Source of the DNA: Streptomyces formicae
GTDB lineage: Bacteria > Actinomycetota > Actinomycetes > Streptomycetales > Streptomycetaceae
Length of the DNA: 64,000 bases
Assembly: GCF_002556545.1 (NCBI RefSeq)
Contig: NZ_CP022685.1
Location: 4,566,001-4,630,000 of the forward strand
Reading direction: 5' to 3'
The notes beneath the pieces are model-generated. The model searched no databases, was not told the origin of the DNA, and saw nothing but the letters and a program-made list of their open reading frames with translations. Shown here in pieces: positions 16,615 through 25,955 of this stretch; position 1 is the stretch's first letter, and the number at the start of each line of letters is the position of its first letter. The position numbers and the translations under genes are program-made.

Positions 16615-18156
16615 TCAGGCCGCCGTCGTCAGTTCACCGGTGTGGGTGGTCTCATCGGCCGGCTCCCCGTCACCCGCGGGGGTCTTGCGGTCCCGGATGA
16701 GGACCAGGGCGAGGACCGCCGCGGCCAGGACGCCCGCCGCACCGGCCCAGAAGGCGGCGGACATCGCGTCGGTGAAGGCCTCGCGGGCCGCGGTGGCGAG
16801 CGCGCCGTCGCCGGTCGTGCCCGCCAGGGCGAGCGCGTCGGAGACGGAGTGGCTCGCGGCGGTGGGCGCCGATTCGGGCATCGAGCCGGTGTAGGTGCGG
16901 GAGAGGACCGTGCCCAGTACGGCGACGCCGAGGGCCGCGCCGGTCTGCTGGACCGTGTCGTTGAGCGCGGAGCCGACCCCGGCGTGCTCGGCGGGGACCG
17001 CGCTCATCAGGGCCGCGGTCGCCGCGGGCATCGCGAGGCCGCCGCCGATGCCGATCAGGACCATGGCGGAGGCGAGCATCCCGAACCCGGCGTCCGAGGG
17101 CAGCGAGGCCAGCGCGCCGAACCCGGCGGCGATGACGGTGAGGCCGACCGCGGTCATGGCGCGGTTGCCGATCTTGTTGCCGAGGGTGGCGCCGAGACCG
17201 TTGAAGACGAGCGTGGCGACGGCCATCGGGGCGAAGGCGATGCCGGTCTTGGAGGGCGAGTAGCCGAGGACGAACTGCAGGTACTGGGTCAGGACCAGCA
17301 TCAGGCCGCCGTTGGCGAAGGTCAGCAGGACGAGGGAGAAGCTGGCGCCGCTGAAGACGCGGTCGCGGAAGAGGGCGAGCGGGACCATCGGCGCTTCGGT
17401 GCGGAGCTCCCAGATACCGAAGGCGGCCAGGGCGACGACGGCCACACCGAGCGAGAGCCGCGTGCTCGGGTCGCCGAGTCCGACCTCCGCGGACTCGATG
17501 ATCGTCCACACCAGGGCGGTCATGCCGATCATCGAGAGGACCATGCCCAGCGGATCGGCCTTGCGGGCGGGGCCCTTGGACTCGGGCATCAGGACGAGCG
17601 CGGCGACGATGGCGACGAGCGCGATCGGGACGTTCATCAGGAAGACCGCGCCCCACCAGAAGTGGGCGATGAGGACCCCGCCGAGCACGGGCCCGCCGAC
17701 CAGGCCGACCACGGCCACCGCGCTCCAGGCGCCGATCGCCTTCCTTCGCTCCTCGTCATCGAAGACGGTGATCAGGATCGACAGCGTGCTCGGCATGATC
17801 AGGGCGCCGCCGACGCCCATCAACACCCGCCCCGCGATGAGCTGTTCGGGGTTCTGGGCGACGGTGGCGAGCAGCGACGCGGCGCCGAAGAGCGCGAGCC
17901 CGACGACCATGATCCGGCGCCGCCCGAACCGGTCGGAGAGGCTTCCCGCGGTGAGCAGGAGACCGGCGAAGACCAGGATGTACGACTCGATGATCCACTG
18001 GATGTCCTGCGCGTCCGCGCCGAGGTCCTCGGCGATCGGCGGCACCGACACGGTCAGGACCATGTTGTCGACGACCAGGACCAGCGTGCTCAGGCAGAGC
18101 ACGATCAGGATGAGCCAGCGGCGCGGATGACGGCGTTCTTCCAGCACGGCTTCCAT
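16615..18156 (-). CDS. DHA2-type (14-TM) MFS multidrug efflux transporter
   Basis: 513 aa from ATG 18156 (GAGGGG 7 nt upstream; a GTG 15 nt earlier overlaps that SD). Motif A SLSDRFGRRRIM and motif C GLVGGPVLGGVLI mark a DHA2 drug:H+ antiporter. The QacA/EmrB-like length and 14 helices fit. Such genes usually sit beside a TetR or MarR repressor; none is adjacent here, but the promoter has a repressor-like palindrome. Confidence 0.9.
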   Translation of the reverse strand: MEAVLEERRHPRRWLILIVLCLSTLVLVVDNMVLTVSVPPIAEDLGADAQDIQWIIESYILVFAGLLLTAGSLSDRFGRRRIMVVGLALFGAASLLATVAQNPEQLIAGRVLMGVGGALIMPSTLSILITVFDDEERRKAIGAWSAVAVVGLVGGPVLGGVLIAHFWWGAVFLMNVPIALVAIVAALVLMPESKGPARKADPLGMVLSMIGMTALVWTIIESAEVGLGDPSTRLSLGVAVVALAAFGIWELRTEAPMVPLALFRDRVFSGASFSLVLLTFANGGLMLVLTQYLQFVLGYSPSKTGIAFAPMAVATLVFNGLGATLGNKIGNRAMTAVGLTVIAAGFGALASLPSDAGFGMLASAMVLIGIGGGLAMPAATAALMSAVPAEHAGVGSALNDTVQQTGAALGVAVLGTVLSRTYTGSMPESAPTAASHSVSDALALAGTTGDGALATAAREAFTDAMSAAFWAGAAGVLAAAVLALVLIRDRKTPAGDGEPADETTHTGELTTAA

Positions 18157-18218
18157 CGTGGGACCCCTCACGACCTAGACGGCACACCCGCTGCGTACGG
18201 CGTGCTCTCGTTGCGAAC

Positions 18219-18247
18219 ACTGTACGCACAGCGCACGGTGTGCGCAA
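18219..18247 (-). promoter_or_regulatory. Efflux-pump promoter with spacer palindrome
   Basis: TTGCGC (18247-18242), 17-bp spacer, TACAGT (18224-18219). CGCACA (18225-18230) and TGTGCG (18239-18244) form an inverted repeat inside the spacer. GCGAACAC occurs twice (18213-18220 and 18251-18258). This geometry suggests a repressor site encoded elsewhere. Confidence 0.55.
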
Positions 18248-18314
18248 TACGCGAACACCATTCACCGATGCTCGTGCCCTACGGGGTGGTCGGCGGCTCG
18301 GGGAAGGCCCTGGT

Positions 18315-19055
18315 TCAGCGCACCTGACGGGGGAACGGCCCAGCGGTGGCGGGGCTGTTGACGATCTCGCCCGCGACCTGGGTCAGCTTGAGCCGGTTGC
18401 GGCGGGCGTGATGGCGCAGCAGGTCGAACGCGTCGTCGACGGTGCATTCGAGCCGCTCGGCGAGGACACCCTTGGCCTGCTCGATCAACACCCGGCTCTT
18501 CAGGGCGTGTTGGAGCTGCTGCTCCCGGATGTCCGCCTGCCGCAGGGCGTCCCGGTGCCCGAGTCCCGCGGCGGTGGCGTCGGCGAGCAGCGCGCTCCAG
18601 CGCAGTTGCTCGGGCCGCAGGGCGCCGCCCCGGCAGTACAGGGTGAGCGAGCCGATGGCACGGCCGTGATGGCACAGCGGAAGCGTGGTCACCAAGGGGT
18701 AGCCCGCCTGGAGGGCCCGCGGGGCGAAGTGCGGCCAGCGCAGGCGGCTGTGCGGATGCGGCATCTCCACATTGGCCAGGGTCTTGCGGATCCGCCGGCT
18801 GTCGAGCCCCGGCCCCTCCGAAAGCTCCCCCTGCACCCGCTCCAGGTCGGTGGCGACATCACTGGACGCGGCCGTCTCTTCGGGCCGCCCCGTCTCGTCG
18901 ACGGTGCTGCAACCGGCCGCGTCCACCCCGGGTATGCGGGCGGCCGTCGCGGCCAGGCGCCGCAGCAGTTGTTCGTCGCTCTCCCCATGGGGCGACGCGG
19001 CGGCCAGGGCGACCAGGGCCGGCGCCATGGAGAGGTCATGCACGGCAAGAGACAT
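18315..19055 (-). CDS. GAF-ANTAR domain transcription antitermination regulator
   Basis: 246 aa from ATG 19055 (GAGGGG 7 nt upstream). A GAF-like sensor domain (about 20-160) is followed by a C-terminal ANTAR RNA-binding domain (about 180-235: ALKSRVLIEQAKGVLAER, LRHHARRNRLKL). ANTAR proteins bind paired RNA hairpins and antiterminate. Streptomyces has many with unknown targets. No kinase is adjacent. Transcribed away from tRNA-Lys. Confidence 0.88.
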   Translation of the reverse strand: MSLAVHDLSMAPALVALAAASPHGESDEQLLRRLAATAARIPGVDAAGCSTVDETGRPEETAASSDVATDLERVQGELSEGPGLDSRRIRKTLANVEMPHPHSRLRWPHFAPRALQAGYPLVTTLPLCHHGRAIGSLTLYCRGGALRPEQLRWSALLADATAAGLGHRDALRQADIREQQLQHALKSRVLIEQAKGVLAERLECTVDDAFDLLRHHARRNRLKLTQVAGEIVNSPATAGPFPRQVR

Positions 19056-19246
19056 GGCCACACCCCTCGGGCGGTTCGAAGTTCCACATGCGGACGCTGG
19101 ACACACCTTGCTATTACTCCGCTACCCCGGGTTCTCCCCTATCGGCGCGATCACACCTGGCAATTTCGCGTACTGATGCACTGGGCGCGCCCTGCCACCC
19201 GACGCGCGCCCGGCGCGCCCCCTCCCACCGGGCGCCCCAGGCAGCG

Positions 19247-19291
19247 GAACGGCCCCTGGCCTGCGGCTTCCGCGCAGGCCAGGGGCCGTTC
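19247..19291. terminator. 19-bp hairpin beside tRNA-Lys
   Basis: Perfect 19-bp stem (19247-19265 with 19273-19291) and 7-nt loop, starting 8 nt past the tRNA 3' end. The T-rich side lies on the plus strand, so it may work in both directions. Confidence 0.8.
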
Positions 19292-19298
19292 TTTCCGG

Positions 19299-19371
19299 TA
19301 GACCGTGTGGGACTCGAACCCACAACCAATGGATTAAAAGTCCACTGCTCTGCCAATTGAGCTAACGGTCC
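19299..19371 (-). tRNA. tRNA-Lys (UUU)
   Basis: 73-nt cloverleaf, anticodon TTT in CTTTTAA, TTCGAGT T-loop, G1-U72 wobble at the acceptor end. CCA is not encoded (ACCGG follows). Confidence 0.95.
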
Positions 19372-19447
19372 TCGTCGGTGCACCCCCGAGCATAGCGGGA
19401 GGGACCCCGCCGTCCGATCGGGTATCACCGTCGAGGGCCGTCGCGGG

Positions 19448-21004
19448 TCACGGATCCAGCGGTTCCGGCTGTCCGGAGCGTGCCGCCTCGCGGGCCAGGG
19501 TGCGCTCGTGCTCGGGGTTGAGGAACCAGTGCCTGGCCGAGGCCCACCACCAGGCCGCCGCGGAGCCCAGGACGACGAGCACCGCGATCGGGGCGTAGTT
19601 GAAGGTCTCCCAGGTGACCGGCGAGACCTGCGGCAGCATGAACAGGACGGTGATCACACCGACCCAGCCCACCGCGATCACGCCGACCGGGCGTGACCAG
19701 CGGCCCAGGTGCCAGGGTCCCCGCTCGAAGGCGTCGCCTCGGCGCAGCCGCAGCAGGGTCGGGATGACGTACGCGATGTAGAGCCCGATGACGGCGATCG
19801 AGGTCACCGCCGCGTACGCCGTGACGTTGATCAGATACGGCAGGCCGAGCACGAGCGCGCCGAGCGCGGCGAGCCACACCGCGGCGACGGGGGTGCGGGT
19901 GCGCGGGCTGACCGAGTGCCAGACGTGCGAGAACGGCAGCGCGCCGTCGCGCGAGAAGGCGTAGATCATGCGGGAGTTGGCGGTCACGGACGCCATGCCG
20001 CAGAAGAGCTGCGCGCCGATCACGACGAGCAGGAGCAGCTTGCCCGCGCTCGCACCGAGCGCGTCGAGCAGGATCTGCGCGGGCGGCGCACCCGTCGCGG
20101 ACTCGCGGGCGCCGTCGTACGACTGGATGGCGAAGGTGAAGCCGAGCAGCAGGACGAATCCGGCGATCCAGGAGGTCCAGATGGAGCGGACGATGCCCTT
20201 CGGCCCCGCGGTCGACGCGTCGTGGGTCTCCTCGGTCATGTGCGCGGAGGCGTCGTAGCCGGTGAAGGTGTACTGGGCCATGAGCAGGCCGATGAGGACG
20301 ACGTACAGGCTGCTGCCCCACCCGGTGTTGTTCACGAACTCGGTGAAGACGAACGACGCCGACTGGTGCGAGTCCGGCGAGAACGCGAGCGCGCCGACGA
20401 TGACGGCGACCCCGACCACGTGCCACCACACGCTGATGCTGTTGAGCAGCCCCACGATGCGTACGCCGAAGGTGTTCAGGAGTCCGTGCAGCACGAGGAT
20501 CGCCGCGAACAGCAGGATCGTGCGCCCCTCGGTGACGGTGAAGTCGAACTGGAGATTGAGGTACGCCCCGAGGAAGGACGCCGCACCGAAGTCGATCCCC
20601 GCGGTCACGGCGACCTGCCCGAGCACGTTGAACCACCCGGTGAACCACGCCCACGCGGCCGCGGAGCGCGCGGGCGCGAGCCGGTGCGCCCAGAAGTAGA
20701 GACCGGCGGACGTCGGATACGCGGAACAGATCTCCGCCATCGCGAGCCCCACGAACAGCGTCATCAGTCCGACCCCGACCCACCCCCAGGTGATCAGGGC
20801 GGGACCGCCGGTGTTCATGCCGAACAGATACATCGTGAGGCACCCGGAGAGCACCGAGATGATCGTGAACGAGACGGCGTAGTTGGAGAACGCCGACATC
20901 CGGCGCGCCAGAACCTGCGTATAGCCGAGCTGAGCGAGCCGCTCCTCGTCCGAACCCGCCTCAGGAGGCGGCGAGTTGGGCACTCCACGCGATTCTTTTG
21001 TCAT
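19448..21004 (-). CDS. APC-superfamily amino acid permease
   Basis: 518 aa from ATG 21004 (GGGGG just upstream). Twelve membrane helices and the APC signature near the N-terminus (YAVSFTIISVLSGCLTMYLF, followed by GMNTGGP). The architecture matches the HAAAP/GABA-permease-like subgroup (basic-amino-acid/GABA carriers). The C-terminus is a short charged cytoplasmic tail. Substrate not determinable. The gene stands alone. Confidence 0.9.
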   Translation of the reverse strand: MTKESRGVPNSPPPEAGSDEERLAQLGYTQVLARRMSAFSNYAVSFTIISVLSGCLTMYLFGMNTGGPALITWGWVGVGLMTLFVGLAMAEICSAYPTSAGLYFWAHRLAPARSAAAWAWFTGWFNVLGQVAVTAGIDFGAASFLGAYLNLQFDFTVTEGRTILLFAAILVLHGLLNTFGVRIVGLLNSISVWWHVVGVAVIVGALAFSPDSHQSASFVFTEFVNNTGWGSSLYVVLIGLLMAQYTFTGYDASAHMTEETHDASTAGPKGIVRSIWTSWIAGFVLLLGFTFAIQSYDGARESATGAPPAQILLDALGASAGKLLLLVVIGAQLFCGMASVTANSRMIYAFSRDGALPFSHVWHSVSPRTRTPVAAVWLAALGALVLGLPYLINVTAYAAVTSIAVIGLYIAYVIPTLLRLRRGDAFERGPWHLGRWSRPVGVIAVGWVGVITVLFMLPQVSPVTWETFNYAPIAVLVVLGSAAAWWWASARHWFLNPEHERTLAREAARSGQPEPLDP

Positions 21005-21091
21005 GCCCCCAGCGATTCCCTCGCCGGGGGCACGACATGCGCCAGGGCTGGCCAAAAAATGCCCCCGCCCCGACCGACGTCGTCCCGACCG

Positions 21092-23209
21092 TCAGACGCC
21101 CGCTCTCAGCACCGCCACTTCGTGCTCACTGAGCGCACCGGCGAAGGCGTGCACCTCGTCCACCGCCCCGTACAGATGCTCGCCCCAACCGTCCGCCGCG
21201 TCCGCCACCGGAGCCCGCCCGACCTGAAGTCCGCCCGTGGACCGCCAGGCGTGGTGGAACGGCGCCCGCGCCGCCACCGTGCCGTCGACGTACAGCAGGA
21301 CCTCGTCGGCCCCGTCGTCGTACACCACCGCCAGATGGTGCGGGGAGCCGCTCGTCGCCCAGTCGCCCTCCGCCTTGAGCGTCGTCGTCTCCGCGCCCGC
21401 CCGATCCTCGTGCGCCAGGGCCAGCTCCCATATCTGCCGCTGCGGCGTATAGCGCAGGGTGGCGAGACCGGCGTGCTCACCGGGCAGCGAGAGGACCGTC
21501 ATCGTCCGGTCCTCGGCCGACGGGTCGAGGCGCACGTGCGCGGCCAGCGAGAAGCTCTCGCCGGTGTCCACGACCGGGGCGCCCGTCGCCGCGAAGTCAC
21601 CCGCGCCGTCCAGGACCAGCTCCCCCGCGCCCACCATCGGGGGATTGCCCGGACCGCACTCGGGGTCCAGCGGGTCGCACGCCTGGTCGTCGTGGCGGAT
21701 CCGCGCGTCGCCGCCCAGGGCCAGCGGCTGTCCGCCGTCCCGCTCCGGGCTCGCTGACCCGGACGCCTCGTCCAGGCGCCACTGTCCCTGGCGCTCGGCC
21801 GTGCGCGCCGCAAGGCCCGCCACCTCGTCCGCGACGACCACCCGGTGCCACGCCCGCACGTCCGCCACCCGGCCGTCCCAGTTCCGGCCCTGCCCGCTCC
21901 CCTCGAGCGCCCGGCCGATCTGTGCGGCACCGCTGCCCCAGGGAGCCGGGGCGTTCTCCGCCGTGTCGACGAGCCGTCCGTTCACGTACAACCGGGCCGT
22001 CTTCACCGCCGGGTCGTACACACCGGTCAGGTGCGCCCACTCCCCGCGCTCCGGAGTGCCACCCTTCGCCCGCACGACGGTTCCGTCCCGCCCGCCGAGC
22101 GCGAAGGACCAGTCCCCGTCGCCATCGGTCCCGAGCCGGTAGGCGGCCACGCCCTCTCCGTCCTGGCTCACCGCCGCCATGCCCCGGCCCACCTCGTCGG
22201 GCCGCACCCAGGCGCTCACCGCGAAAGCCCTTCCGGTGTCCACCGCGGGGGCGCCCGACGTCAGATACGCACCGGCCGATCCGTCCAGCTCGGCCGCGGA
22301 CCTCACCTCCGTGCGCGACGGGCCCTCGGCGCCGAACGTGACGCCGTCGCCCGCCTTCGCGGCCGTGCCGCCCGCCGCGTCGGCCCCCTCGGCGGAGCCC
22401 GCCCGATCGGCGAGCTTCCAGTGGGCGGCGGGCCCACTGCCCTCGCTCACCCGGAACCGGTGCGTCGTCGGCTCGCTCCTGTTCCCCGCGCGGTCCCTCG
22501 CCTGCACGGAGACCGTCACCGGGCCTGCCCGCTCCGGCAGCCAGCTCAACTCGGCGGGACCGCCGGGCCGTTCGGCCTCGACGGTCTTGGGCGACTCTCC
22601 CGTGAAGATGTAGACGTAGGCCACGGTGTCCTTCGAGGAGGAAGCGGCCCTGAACGTGCCGCGCACGCCCACGCCGTCGCGCCACTGGGTGTCGTCGGGG
22701 TACTCGGGCGACGACACCGAGGGCTTCGCGGGCGACTCGTCGTCGTAGACGAACTCACAGGCGCCCTTGCCTCCGTCGGAACTCCACGGCCCCCACGCCT
22801 CGCCGTCGAAGGCCCGCACCCGCCAGCTCACCTCCGTGGCGGGCGGCACGTCGCCGGGAACGGTCCAGGTGACGGGACGGCCGCTGGTCCCGAAGCCCGT
22901 CTGCCCCGTTCGGACCTGCCGCTCCCCTGCGGCGTCCTGCCACGAGACCTCGAACTCACCGGTCAGGCGCACGTATACGGGCGGCACCGCGTCCTGGTCG
23001 CGCAGCACCGCGCTCAGCTGCGGTCTCGTCCGTACGTAAGGTCTGTCCTCGCCGGTCGCGCACTGCTCGCCACCGGTCTCCAGCTCGGCCCGCACCGGCT
23101 GGTCCGGCGCCCTGTTCTGCGCGGCCACGGCGGCCACCGGCATGGCCACGACGGCGGACGAGGCGAGTGCGGCAGCGACTGCGCAGCGCACGAAGGCATG
23201 ACGAACCAC
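21092..23209 (-). CDS. Secreted LamG-domain (concanavalin-like) protein
   Basis: 705 aa from GTG 23209, chosen for GGGAGGGG 6 nt upstream. A Sec signal peptide ends near MPVAAVAAQN (about residue 31). Then come FN3-like modules (WRVRAFDGEAWGPWS near 120) and two LamG/LamGL beta-sandwich domains (about 285-455 and 505-700). These share repeated motifs such as FAVSAWVRPDEVGRGM / FSLAAHVRLDPSAEDR and ARLYVNGRLVDT / VLLYVDGTVAAR. No catalytic domain is seen. Probably an extracellular carbohydrate- or surface-binding protein. Similar multi-module proteins are common in Streptomyces. Confidence 0.82.
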   Translation of the reverse strand: MVRHAFVRCAVAAALASSAVVAMPVAAVAAQNRAPDQPVRAELETGGEQCATGEDRPYVRTRPQLSAVLRDQDAVPPVYVRLTGEFEVSWQDAAGERQVRTGQTGFGTSGRPVTWTVPGDVPPATEVSWRVRAFDGEAWGPWSSDGGKGACEFVYDDESPAKPSVSSPEYPDDTQWRDGVGVRGTFRAASSSKDTVAYVYIFTGESPKTVEAERPGGPAELSWLPERAGPVTVSVQARDRAGNRSEPTTHRFRVSEGSGPAAHWKLADRAGSAEGADAAGGTAAKAGDGVTFGAEGPSRTEVRSAAELDGSAGAYLTSGAPAVDTGRAFAVSAWVRPDEVGRGMAAVSQDGEGVAAYRLGTDGDGDWSFALGGRDGTVVRAKGGTPERGEWAHLTGVYDPAVKTARLYVNGRLVDTAENAPAPWGSGAAQIGRALEGSGQGRNWDGRVADVRAWHRVVVADEVAGLAARTAERQGQWRLDEASGSASPERDGGQPLALGGDARIRHDDQACDPLDPECGPGNPPMVGAGELVLDGAGDFAATGAPVVDTGESFSLAAHVRLDPSAEDRTMTVLSLPGEHAGLATLRYTPQRQIWELALAHEDRAGAETTTLKAEGDWATSGSPHHLAVVYDDGADEVLLYVDGTVAARAPFHHAWRSTGGLQVGRAPVADAADGWGEHLYGAVDEVHAFAGALSEHEVAVLRAGV

Positions 23210-23328
23210 GGGATCCCCTCCCTGTCGGTCCGGCTCCCCACCGGACCACCACTTCCATCGGTCCCGAAGGTAACAGCGCGTACTGACATCGATACGCGGA
23301 ACGCACGCGCGCCGACGTCCGCATACGC

Positions 23329-23368
23329 CGAAGGGCCCGTACGACGTATGCGTCGTACGGGCCCTTCG
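23329..23368 (-). terminator. DEAD-box helicase terminator
   Basis: 18-bp perfect stem with TATG loop (23329-23346, 23351-23368), starting 21 nt past the helicase stop. No T-run. Confidence 0.8.
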
Positions 23369-23389
23369 ATCAGTCACTCAGGCCGAGGA

Positions 23390-25672
23390 TCAGCCGTTGC
23401 GCTTCCAGCGCGGCTTGTCGTCGCGGCGGCCGAAGGAGCCGGTGCCCGTGCCGGAGCGGTCGCGGTTGAACGACGGGCGGTCGTGGCCGCCGGAGCGGGC
23501 GCCGCCGGAGGGGCGGTCGTCGCGGCGGTCACGGTTGAACGGACGGTCGCTGCCGCGGTGGCCGCCGGAGGGGCGGTCGTCGCGACGGAAGCCGGAGCCA
23601 CCGCCACGGTTGTCGTCACGACGGTCACGGTTGAAGCCACCCGACGGGCGGTCGTCACGGCGGAAGCCGGAGCCGCCGCCACGGTTGTCGTCACGACGGT
23701 CGCCGCCACGGAAGCCGCCCGAGGGACGGTCGTCACGGCGGAAGCCGGAGCCGCCACCGCGGTTGTCGTCACGACGGTCACGGTTGAAGCCACCCGACGG
23801 GCGGTCGTCGCGACGGTCACGGTTGAAGCCGCCGCCACGGTTGTCGTCACGGCGCTCGAAGGAACGGCCGCCACGGTCGTTGCCGCGGTCGCGGTTGAAG
23901 CCGCCGCGGTCGCCACCCTCACGACGGTCGCCGCCACGGAAGCCGGAGCCACCGCGGTCGTCACGACGCTCGAAGGAACGGCCACCGCGGTCGTCGCGGC
24001 GCTCACGCTCGTAGTTGCCGCGCTCGTCGCGCTGCGGACGGCGCTCCTCGCGCACGGCGGCGGGCTGCTCCGGGACGGAGACGGCTGCCTCGACGGCGGC
24101 CTCGGCGGCAGCGGCGGCCTCGGCCACCGCGGTCTCCGGGTCGTCGCCGCGCTCACGGGCGGCACGCGCGGTCAGGCGCGCGGCCTCCTCGCGCAGCTCG
24201 GAGGCGCGACGGGTGGCGCGCTCCAGCTCCTTGGTGAGGTCCTTGACCTCACGCTCGGCCTGGGTCGCGGCGTTGCCCGCGGAGTCGGCCTGCACCTCGG
24301 TCATCGAACGGGCGCCGGTGATCTCGGCGACCTCCGGGTCGAAGGTGCCGCCGCCGTTGATGATGTGGCGCGAGGCGTCGACGCCCGCGTCCTCCATGAG
24401 GCGGAAGATCTGGCGGCGCTGGTGCGGCAGGGACAGCGAGACGACCGTGCCGGAGCGGCCCGCGCGGGCCGTACGGCCGGAGCGGTGCAGGTAGTCCTTG
24501 TGGTCACCGGCCGGGTCCACGTTCAGGACCAGGTCGATGCCGTCGACGTGGATGCCTCGGGCGGCGACGTCGGTCGCGACGAGCGCGTTGACGTAGCCCT
24601 TCTTGAAGTCCTCAAGAACGCGCGTACGAGCGCCCTGCGTCATGCCGCCGTGCAGCGCGTCGGCCTTCACACCGGACTCGCAGAGCTGCTCGGCGATGCG
24701 GTCGGCGCCCAGCTGCGTGCGGACGAAGATGATCGTGCGGCCCTTGCGCGCGGCGATGGCGGCCGTGACGGGCGCCTTGTCGCGGGGCTTCACGATGAGG
24801 ATGTGGTGGGTCATGGTCGTGACGGCGCCCTGGGCGGCGTCGACCTCGTGCGTGACCGGGTTGTTCAGGTAGCGCTTGACCAGCGTGGAGATCTCGTTCT
24901 CCATCGTGGCGGAGAACAGCATGCGCTGGCCGCCGGACGGGACCTGGTCGAGCAGCTCGGTGACCTCGGGCAGGAAGCCCAGGTCGGACATCTGGTCGGC
25001 CTCGTCGAGCACCGCGATCTGGGTGTTCTCCAGGGAGCAGGCGCCGCGGCTGATGATGTCGCGCAGGCGGCCGGGGGTGGCGACGAGGATGTCGACGCCA
25101 CGCTCCAGGGCGTAGATCTGGTTGCCCATCGACGTACCGCCGCAGACGACCTTCATCTTCAGGCCGAGCACGTCGCCGTACGGCTGGAGGGCGTCCGCGA
25201 CCTGCATCGCGAGCTCACGGGTCGGGGTCAGGATGACGCCGCGGGGCTTCTTCTTCTCGGTGTGGCCCTCGGCGAGGGTCGCCAGCATCGGCAGACCGAA
25301 GGAGAGGGTCTTGCCGGAGCCGGTGCGGCCGCGGCCCAGGATGTCCTTGCCGGCCAGGGCGTCCGGGATGGTCGCGGCCTGGATCGGGAAGGGGGTGTGC
25401 ACGCCGTTGCGCGCGAGCTTGCGGACGACTCCGTCGGGCAGGCCCAGGTCACCGAAGGTGATCTCGGGCTCCGCGTCGGCGTCGGCCTCGACGGACTCGG
25501 CGTCGGCGTCGTTGGTGACCTCGGTGACGTCCTCGGCCGGGGCCGACTCGACGATCTCGGTCGACTCGACGATCTCGACGGCCTCGGCGACGGCCTCTAC
25601 GGCGTCGTTCTCGACGGCCTCGACCGACTCGTTCTCGGGCAGGACGGCGTGGTCAGAACTGAAAATGGACAT
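23390..25672 (-). CDS. DEAD-box RNA helicase with long Arg/Gly/Asp-rich tail
   Basis: 760 aa from ATG 25672. Order: acidic Glu/Val/Ala N-terminal extension (1-70), Q motif region (FGDLGL...TPFPIQ, 72-98), Walker A GRTGSGKT (115-122), PTRELA (150-155), DEAD (223-226), SAT (254-256), HRSGRTAR (396-403), an Ala/Glu-rich helical linker (about 460-540) and a 215-residue RGG-type tail (545-760). ATP-dependent RNA unwinding in ribosome assembly or mRNA turnover, likely cold-induced and capable of phase separation through the tail (inference). The tail is far longer than in E. coli RhlE/DeaD. No neighbouring operon partner. Confidence 0.92.
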   Translation of the reverse strand: MSIFSSDHAVLPENESVEAVENDAVEAVAEAVEIVESTEIVESAPAEDVTEVTNDADAESVEADADAEPEITFGDLGLPDGVVRKLARNGVHTPFPIQAATIPDALAGKDILGRGRTGSGKTLSFGLPMLATLAEGHTEKKKPRGVILTPTRELAMQVADALQPYGDVLGLKMKVVCGGTSMGNQIYALERGVDILVATPGRLRDIISRGACSLENTQIAVLDEADQMSDLGFLPEVTELLDQVPSGGQRMLFSATMENEISTLVKRYLNNPVTHEVDAAQGAVTTMTHHILIVKPRDKAPVTAAIAARKGRTIIFVRTQLGADRIAEQLCESGVKADALHGGMTQGARTRVLEDFKKGYVNALVATDVAARGIHVDGIDLVLNVDPAGDHKDYLHRSGRTARAGRSGTVVSLSLPHQRRQIFRLMEDAGVDASRHIINGGGTFDPEVAEITGARSMTEVQADSAGNAATQAEREVKDLTKELERATRRASELREEAARLTARAARERGDDPETAVAEAAAAAEAAVEAAVSVPEQPAAVREERRPQRDERGNYERERRDDRGGRSFERRDDRGGSGFRGGDRREGGDRGGFNRDRGNDRGGRSFERRDDNRGGGFNRDRRDDRPSGGFNRDRRDDNRGGGSGFRRDDRPSGGFRGGDRRDDNRGGGSGFRRDDRPSGGFNRDRRDDNRGGGSGFRRDDRPSGGHRGSDRPFNRDRRDDRPSGGARSGGHDRPSFNRDRSGTGTGSFGRRDDKPRWKRNG
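23393..24040 (-). repeat. Low-complexity repeat encoding the RGG tail
   Basis: Imperfect tandem repeats of 45-75 bp encode variants of NRDRRDDRPSGG, FRRDDRPSGG and RRDDNRGGGSG. The bias is so strong that the opposite strand is open over a long distance with repeated VVTTVTVEATRRAVV-like units. Likely prone to length variation between strains. Confidence 0.85.
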
Positions 25673-25955
25673 GCGAAATGCGAAACCTTCCGGAGTCTCG
25701 GCACGCGCCCGTCAACTCCGTGATTTCGCAATGGACCGCCTCTATGCGGTCAGCCACGGCAAGGGAGAGTACGCGCCACGCGGCGCTCTTCTGTGTCGGC
25801 GCCGGGCAAATGGGATCAAACGATCTACCACCATACGCACCCTCCACCCCAAATGGCAAACCGCCCTCCCCCCAGCCATCCCCTGAGCTACCCCCGGGAC
25901 CCCCTCCACCTGCGAAAACGACGCCACCAACCCCGCCCGGCGAGCCCACCGCGAG
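25673..25955. other. Intergenic region upstream of the helicase
   Basis: 283 bp with lower GC than its surroundings. GGAAGG 13 nt before the helicase ATG is the only SD candidate. A TTGACG lies about 60 bp upstream without a good -10. No gene seen. Confidence 0.5.

Noticed and set aside
21845..25723. A 1292-codon plus-strand frame across the LamG and helicase genes
   Set aside because: Its repeats (VVTTVTVEATRRAVV-like) are the complement of the helicase RGG repeats; no SD or domain.
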